Shown here piece after piece: positions 8,289 to 17,508 of a DNA stretch of 60,404 nucleotides (position 1 is the first letter of the stretch; the number at the start of each line of letters is the position of its first letter). Under the pieces are notes generated by a model. That model had not been told where the DNA came from and ran no database searches. It was given only the letters and a program-made list of their open reading frames with translations. This DNA comes from Candidatus Rikenella faecigallinarum (GTDB lineage Bacteria > Bacteroidota > Bacteroidia > Bacteroidales > Rikenellaceae), in assembly GCA_019113395.1 (NCBI GenBank), contig DXHL01000007.1, positions 1-60,404 on the forward strand, written 5' to 3'. The translations under genes were made by a program, and so were the position numbers.

Positions 8289-8840
8289 ATGGAACTTATC
8301 CGCATTCAAAACCCTTCACACCCCTGGTTTCACGAAACGTGGCAGATTTACGAAGCCAGTTTCCCGCTGGCCGAGAGGCGTCCTCTTGCTGAACATATCC
8401 GCGCACTGGAGAACGAGACGTTCCACTACAACCTGTTGGCTGAAAACGGCGAGTTGATTGGTTTGCTGTCATGGTGGGACTGGACGGCCGCCGACGGTAC
8501 GCCCTATCGTTTCGGAGAGCATTTTGCCGTGGTTCCTACACTGCGCGGTGGAGGGTACGGTTCGCAGGCGCTGGAGTTCCTCAAAGGAGACGAGAGCCAC
8601 ATCGTGTTGCTCGAAATAGACCCTCCGACGGACGACATTTCGCGCCGCCGCGAACAGTTCTACCAACGCAATGGATTGGTCACCAATCCGTCGTATGACC
8701 ACGTCCACCCCTCGTTCCGTCCGACCACCGCGCCGCATCGGCTTCTGATTATGAGCTACCCGCGACCACTCACCCCGGATGAGTTCCACACCTTCCAACG
8801 TTTCAACAACGAGGTGGTGCTGAGCTATACGGAACGTTAA
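8289..8840 (+). CDS. GNAT-family N-acetyltransferase
   Basis: 183 residues. The acetyl-CoA-binding region of the GNAT fold is visible in EHFAVVPTLRGGGYGSQALEF, with the R/Q-x-x-G-x-G/A-type pyrophosphate loop (RGGGYGSQ). The later strand LLEIDPP and the following YQRNGLV segment also match the family. The substrate cannot be told from sequence. The blaI-like gene starts 18 bases downstream on the same strand, so the two are probably co-transcribed from the box at 8253-8260. Confidence 0.88.
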   Translation: MELIRIQNPSHPWFHETWQIYEASFPLAERRPLAEHIRALENETFHYNLLAENGELIGLLSWWDWTAADGTPYRFGEHFAVVPTLRGGGYGSQALEFLKGDESHIVLLEIDPPTDDISRRREQFYQRNGLVTNPSYDHVHPSFRPTTAPHRLLIMSYPRPLTPDEFHTFQRFNNEVVLSYTER

Positions 8841-8858
8841 ACCTCCTCCCCCAATCAC

Positions 8859-9248
8859 ATGGCTACTGCACAAAAAAACCACCTCGAACTCACTCGCGGT
8901 GAGTTCGAGGTGATGCAACATCTCTGGCGGCTGGGCCACGCCTTTTTGGGCGAGGTGGTCGAGTCGTTCGGGCAGCCCCGACCCGCCTACACCACTATCT
9001 CGACCGTTATCCGCACGCTGGAGGCCAAAGGGTTTGTGCGCCATCGCCGTTATGGCAACAGCCACCGCTACACCCCCACCCTCAGTCGCAAGGAGTATGC
9101 CGAGCAGCAGGTCCTGCGGCTGCTGGAGCAGTTCTTCCACGGTTCAACAGGCGAGCTGGTGCGTTTCATGGCCTCGGAGGGGGTATTGAGTGAAGAGCAG
9201 CGCGCCGCCCTGCTGGAGGCGGCGCGCGAGCTCATTGAGGCGAAATAG
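8859..9248 (+). CDS. BlaI/MecI-family repressor (orphan)
   Basis: 129-residue winged-helix protein. LTRGEFEVMQHLWRLG at 11-26 and RPAYTTISTVIRTLEAKGFV match the DNA-binding domain of penicillinase repressors; the C-terminal helices would dimerise. Members normally sit next to a BlaR1-type membrane sensor protease (M56), but none is adjacent: the next gene is convergent, only 15 bases away. Codons 8-18 contain a perfect 14-bp inverted repeat. It may control the GNAT gene with which it is paired, or a distant target. Family call firm, target unknown. Confidence 0.88.
   Translation: MATAQKNHLELTRGEFEVMQHLWRLGHAFLGEVVESFGQPRPAYTTISTVIRTLEAKGFVRHRRYGNSHRYTPTLSRKEYAEQQVLRLLEQFFHGSTGELVRFMASEGVLSEEQRAALLEAARELIEAK
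8880..8912. repeat. strong hairpin inside the blaI-like gene
   Basis: Perfect 14-bp arms at 8880-8893 and 8899-8912 with a 5-base loop, in codons 8-18. On the minus strand it is followed within two bases by a 7-T run (complement of 8872-8878), so it has the form of an intrinsic terminator for antisense transcripts; on the plus strand it could hinder early translation. Confidence 0.7.
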
Positions 9249-9263
9249 TCCACCCGCCGCACA

Positions 9264-9626
9264 TCACTCCCCTCTCTGTCGGCGATAGCACGTCTCGACC
9301 TCGTCCCACGAGATGCCCAGCGTCTGCATGGCCGTAAAAAGCTCGGGCAGGGCGGTTTCGAAGAAGGCTGCCCGTTTCAGTGCGGTTACCTGCTGTTTCG
9401 CCCCCGCCGAGACGAAGTAGCCCACGCCCCGCGTATTGGCAATCACCTCCGACATCTGGAGCCGTTCGTAGGCACGCATCACGGTATTGGGATTGACCTG
9501 CAGTTGGGTTGCCAGATCCCGCACCGAAGGGATACGCTCCTCTTCGGCCCACTGGCCGGCGGCAATCCGTTCACACACGTAATCGACAATCTGCTGATAA
9601 ATCGGTTTTTCGTTTTTGAAATCCAT
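9264..9626 (-). CDS. GntR-family regulator, YtrA type
   Basis: 120 residues. The N-terminal GntR winged helix (about 1-75) contains KPIYQQIVDYVCERI, ERIPSVRDLA and NTVMRAYERL. Only a short helical tail follows, as in the YtrA subgroup, which controls ABC transporters. It is the last gene of a minus-strand run encoding a small membrane protein, an ABC ATPase and a membrane protein; the permease gene is 9 bases upstream. A palindrome of the YtrA class (GTGTA-N12-TACAC) at 11530-11551 behind the operon promoter is its probable operator, giving autoregulation. Confidence 0.9.
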   Translation of the reverse strand: MDFKNEKPIYQQIVDYVCERIAAGQWAEEERIPSVRDLATQLQVNPNTVMRAYERLQMSEVIANTRGVGYFVSAGAKQQVTALKRAAFFETALPELFTAMQTLGISWDEVETCYRRQRGE

Positions 9627-9635
9627 AAGCGCACA

Positions 9636-10430
9636 CTATTGAACAACCGACAATTTTCGGAAATGCCGCCAGGCCAGGTAGACCCACAGACAAGAGGATA
9701 CAACAGAGAGCGAAATATTTATCCAGAATCCTGTCGTATTGGTCATGCCCAGCATCACGTTCTCCATCCAGAGCGTACCGACAAGCCAGCCTATCTGTAG
9801 GATAGCAACCCCGACCACGTACGCCCCATAACTAATCAGCAGCGTGAGCAGAAAGGGATGACGCCGAAACAGAACCGCACCCAACAGGAAGAAGGTCATG
9901 CTGGATAACGAGCCGCTCACAAACATGATACCCGTCCGCACCGCCATCTGTTTATCTTCCGGTATGATGGATGCCCACTCGTCCCATAGTTTTGCAGCCA
10001 GCGTAAAAACATTGTCAAACCCAAGGATGGCCGCCCATATCACATCCAGCAGAGAGAGCACCACCACTATGGCCACAGGCACCACCACAATGCCCATAAG
10101 GGTTGCATAGAGAAATTTTTCGCTTTTCGAGGCCGGCAGCATGGTTTGCATCACAGCACTCCCTCGAGCACGATAGCTTTTGAAGCTCCAGGAGATGTTC
10201 AGAAAGACGACAACCCCCACGGCACAAAGAATCAGGAAGCGGGCAATATAGGGTTCCGATGAATAGGTCTCCAATGGGTTTCCCAAGAGCACCCGCATGT
10301 TCAGCAACAGATAGACCAGACTGCTAAAGAGCGCCAGTCCGCCGAATTTCAACAACCAGGCCCGCCGCTGGCCCGTCCACTCGGCACGGGCAAAGAGGCC
10401 GAAACGTTTCCAAGAGAATTTATCTTCCAT
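9636..10430 (-). CDS. ABC transporter permease-like membrane protein
   Basis: 264 residues with about six predicted membrane segments. The first begins near LLKFGGLALFSSLVYLLL and the last ends at SLSVVSSCLWVYLAW. The layout resembles ABC-2-type exporter permeases of the kind that accompany YtrA regulators. No sequence motif proves the substrate. The gene lies 8 bases after the ABC ATPase gene and 9 bases before the GntR gene, so co-transcription is very likely. Confidence 0.75.
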   Translation of the reverse strand: MEDKFSWKRFGLFARAEWTGQRRAWLLKFGGLALFSSLVYLLLNMRVLLGNPLETYSSEPYIARFLILCAVGVVVFLNISWSFKSYRARGSAVMQTMLPASKSEKFLYATLMGIVVVPVAIVVVLSLLDVIWAAILGFDNVFTLAAKLWDEWASIIPEDKQMAVRTGIMFVSGSLSSMTFFLLGAVLFRRHPFLLTLLISYGAYVVGVAILQIGWLVGTLWMENVMLGMTNTTGFWINISLSVVSSCLWVYLAWRHFRKLSVVQ

Positions 10431-10438
10431 GGCGTGTA

Positions 10439-11263
10439 CTATCGATTAAAAAGGTTTTTGAAGGTCTGCCGATTGGCCAGTGCCGCATTGAAGAGCAGCT
10501 CCATGTCGATGGGCGACTCTTCGGCCGTCGGGTTGAGGCGCACACCCCACCGTCCGTGAATGGTCTGTTCGGCATAGAGGGCTTCGTCTGTCTCGTTGAG
10601 GTGAGTGAATTGGAGGCGTTGTGCCACTTCACGGGTCGTGGCATTCAGCAGGATTTCGCTGGAGTCGAGCACCACCACCGCATCGATAAGTTGGTCAAGG
10701 TCACGTACCTGGTGAGTCGAAATCACAATCGTCCGACCGCTGTCGGCCGCAGCCGCAATAATGCGTCGGAAAGCCCCTTTCGAGGGGATATCCAGTCCGT
10801 TGGTGGGTTCGTCCATCAGCAGGAGCGGAGTGTTGCAGGCGATGGCAAAGGCGATGGCGGCCTTTTTCTTCTGCCCGAACGACATCTGGTGAAGATTTTG
10901 GGCTACGGGCACCTCAAATTCGGCAAGCAGCGCAGTGAGTTGCTCTTGCGAAAAGTTTGGATAGAAACAGCCGTAGACGCGGGCATACTGGGCCATGGTC
11001 ATGCGCGGGAGGTCGAACTCCTCGGGCAAGAAAAACACCTGACTGAGGAATCCCGGTTCGCGTCGCTGCGGCACACGCCCCAGCACCGTTATCTCCCCCG
11101 ACCGCGGGAACAACAACCCCGTCATAAGCTTCAACAGCGTACTCTTCCCGGCACCGTTCTTTCCCAACAACCCGTAAATGGCACCCTGCCGCAGATCCAG
11201 GTCCAAGCCATCAAAGAGCCGCCCCGACCGATAGCCAAAGGCCACCTGTTCAAATTTTATCAT
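10439..11263 (-). CDS. ABC transporter ATP-binding protein
   Basis: 274-residue ATPase. Walker A GKNGAGKS at 34-41, signature MSFGQKK at 127-133 (variant of LSGGQ), and Walker B LLLMDEP at 147-153 followed by TNGLD. The C-terminal 70 residues are a divergent extension. It powers the membrane protein encoded 8 bases downstream; export is more likely than import because no binding protein is present. Its start overlaps the end of the preceding small membrane-protein gene by 14 bases, implying translational coupling. Confidence 0.93.
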   Translation of the reverse strand: MIKFEQVAFGYRSGRLFDGLDLDLRQGAIYGLLGKNGAGKSTLLKLMTGLLFPRSGEITVLGRVPQRREPGFLSQVFFLPEEFDLPRMTMAQYARVYGCFYPNFSQEQLTALLAEFEVPVAQNLHQMSFGQKKKAAIAFAIACNTPLLLMDEPTNGLDIPSKGAFRRIIAAAADSGRTIVISTHQVRDLDQLIDAVVVLDSSEILLNATTREVAQRLQFTHLNETDEALYAEQTIHGRWGVRLNPTAEESPIDMELLFNAALANRQTFKNLFNR

Positions 11264-11510
11264 AATTCACGTTTTTGTGGTTTACATAGCGTTTTCCAAT
11301 CAGCCCGGCACGCCACTGCAACCAGCGCCCCATCCCCCATCCGGCCAGACTCCATATCAGCAGTTGCAGCACAATATTTACGGCCGAAAGATTCAACGGT
11401 TCATCCCACAACAACCAGTTGGTAAACGGGAGAAACAGCATCACCAGATAGCCCCATCCCAAGCCCCACCACATCAGCCTCCGTTTTTGGCTGCGCTGCT
11501 CAGGTGTCAA
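11250..11510 (-). CDS. small two-helix membrane protein
   Basis: 86 residues with two hydrophobic helices (near GWGYLVMLFLPF and NIVLQLLIWSLAGWG) and charged ends, resembling the 2TM domain proteins found beside regulators and ABC systems. It begins with TTG; I see no in-frame ATG between the promoter and this point, so the start is uncertain. It is the first gene of the ABC operon and its 3' end overlaps the ATPase gene by 14 bases. Function unknown. Confidence 0.7.
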   Translation of the reverse strand: MTPEQRSQKRRLMWWGLGWGYLVMLFLPFTNWLLWDEPLNLSAVNIVLQLLIWSLAGWGMGRWLQWRAGLIGKRYVNHKNVNYDKI

Positions 11511-11529
11511 TTCTCGTTTTATTGTTTTG

Positions 11530-11551
11530 GTGTATTAATGAATTAGTACAC
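11530..11551. promoter_or_regulatory. palindromic operator of the GntR/YtrA regulator
   Basis: GTGTA-N12-TACAC, with 10-bp arms (one mismatch) and a 2-base centre. It lies immediately downstream of the -7 box of the ABC operon, where bound repressor would block transcription. B. subtilis YtrA recognises AGTGTA-N13-TACACT, which is very close. Confidence 0.7.
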
Positions 11552-11553
11552 TG

Positions 11554-11584
11554 CAAATGTATATATAAAATTTAATCCTCCAAA
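11554..11584 (-). promoter_or_regulatory. promoter of the ABC-GntR operon
   Basis: On the minus strand TTTG (complement of 11581-11584), 19 bases, then TACATTTG (complement of 11554-11561). This is a full Bacteroidota -33/-7 promoter reading toward the small membrane-protein gene. Confidence 0.8.
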
Positions 11585-11614
11585 CAAAACGGTGAGAAAA
11601 CAGCGAAAAAAGTT

Positions 11615-11622
11615 TATCTTTG
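11615..11622 (+). promoter_or_regulatory. -7 box TATCTTTG for the SIMPL-domain gene
   Basis: Exact TAnnTTTG element 59 bases upstream of the chosen start. It supports starting the protein at 11682 rather than at the in-frame codon 11592, which lies upstream of this promoter box. Confidence 0.6.
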
Positions 11623-11681
11623 CTAAGTACAAGTGGCTTGTACAGCCACACTATACAACCCAAACCACTAACCCAAGACCG

Positions 11682-12374
11682 ATGAAACGTATGAAAATGA
11701 TTCTTGCGGCTGCCGCCCTGTTGCTGAGCGCAGGCACAGCCCTCGCACAAAACCACAAAACCGACATTCCGTACATCGAAATCAGCAGTTCGGCCGACAC
11801 GCTGGTGGTGCCGAATAAATTCCGTATCGCCATTACCCTTTCCGAGGCCCCCAGCAAAGGAAAAACGACCCTGGCCGAGTTGGAAAAATCGCTGGCAACG
11901 GCCCTCACCGCCTCAGGTGTCGATATGCAAAGCCAGCTGGTCATCACAGGCCAGTCGAACGCTGACGGGAAACGCAAAGACATCTATCAGTACAAAAGTT
12001 ATCTGCTGACGCTGCACGAAGCGGCACAGGTCGAGACCGTATTCGATGCCCTTCAGGCCAACGGAATTTCGAATGCCACACTGACCGAGAGCACCCGTAG
12101 CGACCTGCGTGAGCTGCAGGCACTGGTACGGGTCAAGGCGATGAAAAACGCCCTGCAAACCGCCGAAGAGCTGGCCGGAGCCGTGGGACAGCGTGTCGGG
12201 AAAGCCATTCTGATTCAGGCCTACTCGGCAGCACCTGAAACCCGTATGGGAGCCACGATGATGGCAGCCAAAACGGGCAATGCCCTGATGGAGGATGCCG
12301 TGGTAATGCCGAGCCTGAAATTCAACGATGTACGGGTCAGCCAAAACGTAACGGTGCGCTTTGCATTGGAATAA
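11682..12374 (+). CDS. SIMPL-domain (DUF541) secreted protein
   Basis: 230 residues. A clear signal peptide (MKRMKMILAAAALLLSAGTALA) sends it to the periplasm. The rest matches the SIMPL/DUF541 family: ISSSADTLVVPNKFRIAITL near the N-terminus, ITGQSNADGKR in the middle, and AMKNALQTAEELAGAVGQRVGKAI toward the C-terminus. Family members are periplasmic or outer-membrane proteins of unclear role (E. coli YggE is linked to oxidative stress). It is monocistronic, between its own -7 box and a good terminator, and divergent from the ABC operon. Confidence 0.88.
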   Translation: MKRMKMILAAAALLLSAGTALAQNHKTDIPYIEISSSADTLVVPNKFRIAITLSEAPSKGKTTLAELEKSLATALTASGVDMQSQLVITGQSNADGKRKDIYQYKSYLLTLHEAAQVETVFDALQANGISNATLTESTRSDLRELQALVRVKAMKNALQTAEELAGAVGQRVGKAILIQAYSAAPETRMGATMMAAKTGNALMEDAVVMPSLKFNDVRVSQNVTVRFALE

Positions 12375-12410
12375 TAGGACAGTGGGTCTCTTTTTTGTTA
12401 GAAATTCAAC

Positions 12411-12438
12411 AAAACGGCGGGTAAATCCCGCCGTTTTT
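12411..12438 (+). terminator. intrinsic terminator of the SIMPL gene
   Basis: Perfect 11-bp arms (12411-12421, 12427-12437) with loop TAAAT and a short T-run. It lies 36 bases after the stop. Confidence 0.85.
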
Positions 12439-12494
12439 CGTATCTTGCAGGCTCGACTGAATTAATGAAAAAATTTCAAAACACAGACACACCT

Positions 12495-14771
12495 ATGGTA
12501 TTCGACATCGAGATGATACGGCAACGTTATGCCACGATGCCCGAGGCGGTAGCGGCCGTCCGACAGGCAACGGGGAGCGCGCTGACGCTGGCCGAAAAGA
12601 TATTGCTGACCCACCTTTATGACCAGGACACTGCGCCACGCTTCCGCCGCGGCGAAGACTACGTCAATTTTGCACCCGACCGGGTGGCGATGCAGGATGC
12701 CACGGCTCAGATGGCGCTGCTTCAGTTTATGAATGCCGGTCGGCAGCGTGTGGCAGTGCCCTCGACCGTGCACTGCGACCACCTGATACAGGCCGACCGT
12801 GGTGCGGCCGAGGACCTTCCCGCAGCACGGGAAACCAACCGTGAGGTGTATGACTTTCTCTCGTCGGTGTCGAACAAATACGGTATCGGCTTTTGGAAAC
12901 CCGGAGCCGGGATTATCCACCAGGTCGTACTGGAGAACTACGCCTTCCCCGGCGGGATGATGATTGGCACCGACTCCCATACCCCCAACGCCGGCGGGCT
13001 CGGGATGATTGCCGTCGGTGTGGGAGGTGCCGACGCAGCCGATGTCATGTCGGGCATGCCGTGGGAACTGAAGATGCCCCGCCTGATTGGTGTAAAACTC
13101 ACCGGAAAACTCAGCGGCTGGGCCGCCCCGAAAGATGTCATTCTCAAGTTGGCCGGCATCCTGACCGTTAAGGGGGGAACGAATGCCATTATCGAATATT
13201 TCGGGCCGGGGACGGCCACCCTCTCGGCAACGGGGAAAGCCACCATCTGCAACATGGGAGCTGAAGTGGGAGCCACGACCTCGCTTTTCCCGTACGATGC
13301 GAAGATTGCCGCCTACCTGCGTGCCACGGGACGCAGCGAAGTGGCTGACCTGGCGGACGGCATAGCTGCAGAATGCCTCACGGCTGACGCTGCGGTGTTG
13401 GAACATCCCGAACGCTACTATGACCGCGTTATCGAAATCGACCTTTCGACCCTCGAACCCTATATCAACGGTCCTTTTACGCCGGATGCGGCGGCCCCCA
13501 TTTCGGAATTTGTCCGCACGGCACGCGAGAAGGGCTACCCCGAACGGATGGAAGTGGGTCTTATCGGGTCATGCACCAACTCCTCGTACGAAGACCTTAT
13601 GCGTGCCGCGTCGGTAGCGCGTCAGGCTGCCGAAAAGGGGTTGAACGTACAGGCCGAATACATCATTACGCCGGGGTCGGAACAGGTACGTTACACGGCC
13701 GAACGGGACGGTGTACTGAAAGCACTCGAGGCGATTGGCGGTGTGGTGATGTCGAACGCCTGCGGGGCTTGTATCGGGCAGTGGAAACGCCACACCGACG
13801 ACCCCAAGCGGGCCAACTCGATAGTGACGAGCTTCAACCGCAACTTCGCGGCGCGCAACGACGGGAACCCGGCCACCCACGCCTTTGTGGCCTCGCCTGA
13901 GCTGACTACCGCCCTGACCATTGCGGGACGCATCACCTTCAACCCCCTGACCGACACCCTGACCAACGGCAAAGGGGAAGCCGTCAAACTCGACCCGCCG
14001 ACAGGCGACGAACTGCCCGTACAGGGCTATGCCGTGGAGGACGCGGGTTATCAGGCACCTGCCGAAGACGGCTCGACCGTCACGGTGGCCATTGCACCCG
14101 ACTCACAGCGTCTCCAACGCCTCGAACCCTTCGCTCCGTGGAACGGCGAAGATTACGAAGGGCTGCGCCTGCTGATTAAGGCACAGGGGAAATGCACGAC
14201 CGACCACATTTCGGCTGCCGGCCCGTGGCTCCGTTTCCGCGGACACCTCGAAAACATCTCCGACAACCTGCTGATGGGAGCCACCAACGCCTTCCTGTCG
14301 GCAGACCAGGCGGTGAATAACGTGCTGAACCCGCTGACAGGGACGTATGACAAGGTGTCGTCCGTGGCCAAAGCCTATAAGGCGGCAGGATTGGGCAGCA
14401 TCGTCGTAGCACAGGAGAACTACGGCGAAGGCTCCTCGCGCGAACATGCCGCCATGGAACCCCGTTTCCTGAACGTGAAAGTGGTACTGGCCCAGTCGTT
14501 TGCCCGCATCCACGAAACCAACCTCAAGAAACAGGGGATGTTGGCCCTGACCTTTGCCCACAAAGAGGACTGGAACCGCGTGCGCGAAGATGACCAAATT
14601 TCGATACGCGGGCTGAAGAGTTTTGCACCGGGTAGCCCGCTGACCGTCGTGCTGCATCATGCCGACGGCAGCGAAGAGTCCTTCGAAGCCAACCACACCT
14701 ACAATGCCCTGCAAATCGAATGGTTCAAGGCAGGGAGCGCCCTTAACCTGATTAGTAAAAATACGAAATAG
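12495..14771 (+). CDS. acn: aconitate hydratase
   Basis: 758 residues from the start at 12495 ([12 protein letters not shown]); an in-frame ATG at 12465 would add ten residues but sits too close to a TATCTTGC promoter-like box at 12441-12448. It interconverts citrate and isocitrate through a [4Fe-4S] cluster. Cluster ligands are in GSCTNSS and NACGACIG; the substrate region CDHLIQAD is at the N-terminus, and the swivel domain contains [14 protein letters not shown]. The sequence is of the mitochondrial-like type described in Bacteroides. It is followed 2 bases later by icd and then gltA, giving the citrate-to-2-oxoglutarate branch that supplies glutamate in anaerobes. Confidence 0.96.
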   Translation: MVFDIEMIRQRYATMPEAVAAVRQATGSALTLAEKILLTHLYDQDTAPRFRRGEDYVNFAPDRVAMQDATAQMALLQFMNAGRQRVAVPSTVHCDHLIQADRGAAEDLPAARETNREVYDFLSSVSNKYGIGFWKPGAGIIHQVVLENYAFPGGMMIGTDSHTPNAGGLGMIAVGVGGADAADVMSGMPWELKMPRLIGVKLTGKLSGWAAPKDVILKLAGILTVKGGTNAIIEYFGPGTATLSATGKATICNMGAEVGATTSLFPYDAKIAAYLRATGRSEVADLADGIAAECLTADAAVLEHPERYYDRVIEIDLSTLEPYINGPFTPDAAAPISEFVRTAREKGYPERMEVGLIGSCTNSSYEDLMRAASVARQAAEKGLNVQAEYIITPGSEQVRYTAERDGVLKALEAIGGVVMSNACGACIGQWKRHTDDPKRANSIVTSFNRNFAARNDGNPATHAFVASPELTTALTIAGRITFNPLTDTLTNGKGEAVKLDPPTGDELPVQGYAVEDAGYQAPAEDGSTVTVAIAPDSQRLQRLEPFAPWNGEDYEGLRLLIKAQGKCTTDHISAAGPWLRFRGHLENISDNLLMGATNAFLSADQAVNNVLNPLTGTYDKVSSVAKAYKAAGLGSIVVAQENYGEGSSREHAAMEPRFLNVKVVLAQSFARIHETNLKKQGMLALTFAHKEDWNRVREDDQISIRGLKSFAPGSPLTVVLHHADGSEESFEANHTYNALQIEWFKAGSALNLISKNTK

Positions 14772-14773
14772 CG

Positions 14774-16042
14774 ATGGAAAAGATTTCAATTCAGAACGGA
14801 ACACTGCACGTACCCTTCCACCCGACCATTCCCTACATCGAGGGGGACGGTATCGGTGTCGATATATGGCCGGCTACGCGGCGGATTGTGGATGCGGCAG
14901 TAGCGGCCTGCTACGGCGGAGAGCGGAGCATCGAATGGAAAGAGGTGCTGGCCGGCGAAAAAGCCTTCAACCAAACGGGGAACTGGCTGCCGGAGGAGAC
15001 TCTTGCCGCTTTCCGCGAATACCTCGTGGGTATCAAGGGGCCGCTGACCACGCCGATTGGTGGCGGTATCCGCTCGCTGAACGTAGCGTTGCGGCAGGAG
15101 CTCGACCTCTATGTTTGTCAGCGTCCGACGCGCTATTTCCGAGGTGTGGTAACCCCGCTCAAACGGCCTCAGGATGTCGATATGGTGATTTTCCGCGAAA
15201 ACACCGAAGACATCTACGCCGGTATCGAGTGGCAGACCGGAACCCCCGAAGCAAAAAAAGTGCTCGATTTTCTGGTTAATGAGATGGGCGTGAAGAAGAT
15301 TCGCTTTCCCGAGAGCTCGTCGTTTGGCATTAAACCCATCTCGCGCGAAGGGACTGAACGTCTTGTACGGGCTGCCATCCGCTACGCCATCGACCACCGT
15401 CTCCCCTCGGTAACCCTTGTTCACAAAGGGAACATCATGAAATTCACCGAAGGGTCGTTCAAAAACTGGGGTTACGAACTGGCACAACGCGAATTCGGCG
15501 ACCAAACCTTCACCTGGGCCGAATGGGAACGCATCAAAAAAGCCGAAGGCGAAGAGGCTGCCAACGCGGCTCAGGAGGCTGCCGTACAAGCCGGCAAGGT
15601 AATCATCAAGGATGCCATTGCGGACGCTTTTCTGCAGTGGACGCTGCTCAAACCGCGCGAGTTCTCGGTGATTGCCACTCCGAACCTCAATGGCGACTAC
15701 ATCTCCGACCAGCTGGCCGCCATGGTCGGGGGGATTGGGATTGCCCCGGGTGCCAACATTAACTACGTGACCGGGCACGCCATTTTCGAAGCGACCCACG
15801 GCACGGCACCCATCCACGCCGGCAAAAACAAGGCAAACCCCTGTTCGCTGCTTCTGTCGGCCGTGATGATGCTCGAATACATGGGGTGGAAAGAGGCCGG
15901 CACGGCGATAGTGGCTGCCATGGAGAGCGCCTTTGGCGAAGGCAAGGCGACCTATGATTTGGTCCGTTTCATGGAGAACGGCACCAAACTCTCGACCCGC
16001 GAATTTGCCGACCTGCTGATTGCCAAAATCCAGAACAAATAA
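14774..16042 (+). CDS. icd: isocitrate dehydrogenase (NADP+)
   Basis: 422 residues. It oxidatively decarboxylates isocitrate to 2-oxoglutarate. Conserved parts include [11 protein letters not shown] near the N-terminus, the phosphorylation/substrate segment [19 protein letters not shown], the [11 protein letters not shown] block, and [25 protein letters not shown] before the [14 protein letters not shown] motif. Length matches the bacterial homodimeric class I enzyme. The start codon lies 2 bases after the aconitase stop, and citrate synthase follows after 22 bases, so the three are one operon. Confidence 0.96.
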   Translation: MEKISIQNGTLHVPFHPTIPYIEGDGIGVDIWPATRRIVDAAVAACYGGERSIEWKEVLAGEKAFNQTGNWLPEETLAAFREYLVGIKGPLTTPIGGGIRSLNVALRQELDLYVCQRPTRYFRGVVTPLKRPQDVDMVIFRENTEDIYAGIEWQTGTPEAKKVLDFLVNEMGVKKIRFPESSSFGIKPISREGTERLVRAAIRYAIDHRLPSVTLVHKGNIMKFTEGSFKNWGYELAQREFGDQTFTWAEWERIKKAEGEEAANAAQEAAVQAGKVIIKDAIADAFLQWTLLKPREFSVIATPNLNGDYISDQLAAMVGGIGIAPGANINYVTGHAIFEATHGTAPIHAGKNKANPCSLLLSAVMMLEYMGWKEAGTAIVAAMESAFGEGKATYDLVRFMENGTKLSTREFADLLIAKIQNK

Positions 16043-16064
16043 CCCTATTCTCTCGCCTATTGCC

Positions 16065-17423
16065 ATGAATAAAGATTATCTGATATACAAACTCTCCGAG
16101 ACGGTCAAAGAGACCTCCCGCATCGACAACGAGCTCTTCAAACGCTACGGCGTGAAACGCGGTCTGCGCAATGAAGACCACTCGGGGGTGCTGGTGGGAC
16201 TGACCAATATCGGGGATGTGGTCGGTTACGAACGCCTGCCCGACGGGGGCGGGCTGAAAGCCATCCCCGGCAAACTGCTCTACCGCGGCATAGAGGTTTC
16301 GGACCTGGTGCACGGCGTACAGGCTGAAAACCGCCTCGGGTACGAAGAGACTGCTTTCCTGCTGTTGTCGGGCTACCTGCCTGACCGCGAAGAGCTCGAA
16401 ACGTTCACCAACCTTCTCAACGAGCAGATGGTTCTGCGCCACGCTACCAAAATGAACATCCTGCAACTCTACGGGAATGACATTATGAATATCCTGGCGC
16501 GTTCGGTGCTAGTGCTGTATGCATTCGACGAAAATGCCGATGACACCTCGCGGGATAACCTTATCCGTCAATCGGTAGACCTGATAGCCAAATTCCCGTC
16601 GATTATCGCCTACGGCTACCACACCATGAACCACAACAAAAATGGCGGGTCGCTGCACATCCGTATTCCGAAACCGGACTTTTCGCTGGCCGAAAACTTT
16701 ATCTACATGATGAAGGGTTCGAAAGGCTACACTCCGCTGGATGTCAAGGTACTGGACCTTTGTCTGATTCTGCATGCCGAGCACGGCGGGGGGAACAACT
16801 CTACGTTTACGACCCGCGTCACCAGCTCCTCGGGAACGGACTCTTACTCGTCCATAGCTGCGGCCATCGGTTCTCTGAAAGGTCCCCTACACGGGGGAGC
16901 CAATCTGCAGGTGATGGATATGTTTGCCCACCTGCGCGAGGCTATCTCGGACTGGACCGATGAAACCGAAGTTAAAAACTACCTGATGCGCATGCTGCGC
17001 AAAGAGGTGTACGACAAAAAGGGGCTTATCTATGGTATCGGTCATGCCGTCTATACCATTTCTGACCCTCGGGCACTGTTGCTTAAGGAGATGGCACGCT
17101 CGCTGGCACAGGAAAAAGGGCGCGAACGGGAGTTCGATTTTCTGGAGTTGGTCGAACGACTGGCCATTGAAAGTTTTATGGAGTTCAAGGGCAACTCGGT
17201 AAACAAACGGGTGTGTGCCAATGTGGACTTCTACTCGGGCTTTGTCTACGACATGATTGGCCTGCCGCGCGAGGTTTACACTCCGTTGTTTGCCATGTCG
17301 CGTATTGCGGGCTGGATGGCACACCGCATCGAAGAGTTGAACTTCGACAGCAAACGGATTATTCGCCCGGCATACAAAAACGTAGCACCGGCAGCCCGAT
17401 ATACACCTTTGGAAAAGAGATAA
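16065..17423 (+). CDS. gltA: citrate synthase
   Basis: 452 residues, condensing oxaloacetate with acetyl-CoA. The start at 16065 (MNKDYLIYKL) is chosen over an in-frame upstream codon that overlaps icd. Active-site segments are LHAEHGGGNNSTF, GPLHGGANLQ, GIGHAVYTISDPRA and NVDFYSGF. It is larger than the 430-residue E. coli enzyme and resembles the citrate synthase found in Bacteroidota next to icd. Third gene of the acn-icd-gltA operon, ending at a GC-rich hairpin. Confidence 0.96.
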   Translation: MNKDYLIYKLSETVKETSRIDNELFKRYGVKRGLRNEDHSGVLVGLTNIGDVVGYERLPDGGGLKAIPGKLLYRGIEVSDLVHGVQAENRLGYEETAFLLLSGYLPDREELETFTNLLNEQMVLRHATKMNILQLYGNDIMNILARSVLVLYAFDENADDTSRDNLIRQSVDLIAKFPSIIAYGYHTMNHNKNGGSLHIRIPKPDFSLAENFIYMMKGSKGYTPLDVKVLDLCLILHAEHGGGNNSTFTTRVTSSSGTDSYSSIAAAIGSLKGPLHGGANLQVMDMFAHLREAISDWTDETEVKNYLMRMLRKEVYDKKGLIYGIGHAVYTISDPRALLLKEMARSLAQEKGREREFDFLELVERLAIESFMEFKGNSVNKRVCANVDFYSGFVYDMIGLPREVYTPLFAMSRIAGWMAHRIEELNFDSKRIIRPAYKNVAPAARYTPLEKR

Positions 17424-17444
17424 TTCTCCGAACCAGAATACGGT

Positions 17445-17479
17445 CAGGGGGCGCTCGTTATGCAAACGAGCGCCCCCTG
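17445..17479 (+). terminator. terminator of the acn-icd-gltA operon
   Basis: Perfect 15-bp GC-rich arms at 17445-17459 and 17465-17479 with a 5-base loop, 22 bases after the gltA stop. The following T-content is low. Confidence 0.75.
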
Positions 17480-17508
17480 GTCATTTGAACCTCCTCTTGT
17501 AAACAAAA

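Noticed and set aside
9200-9227. 10-bp inverted repeat near the end of the blaI-like gene
   Set aside because: It is built of GC-only low-complexity alanine codons, so pairing is easily accidental; no T-run follows.
12465-12494. Upstream ATG for aconitase
   Set aside because: It lies about 17 bases after a promoter-like TATCTTGC box, leaving almost no leader, and the family N-terminus matches the start at 12495. It is not fully excluded.
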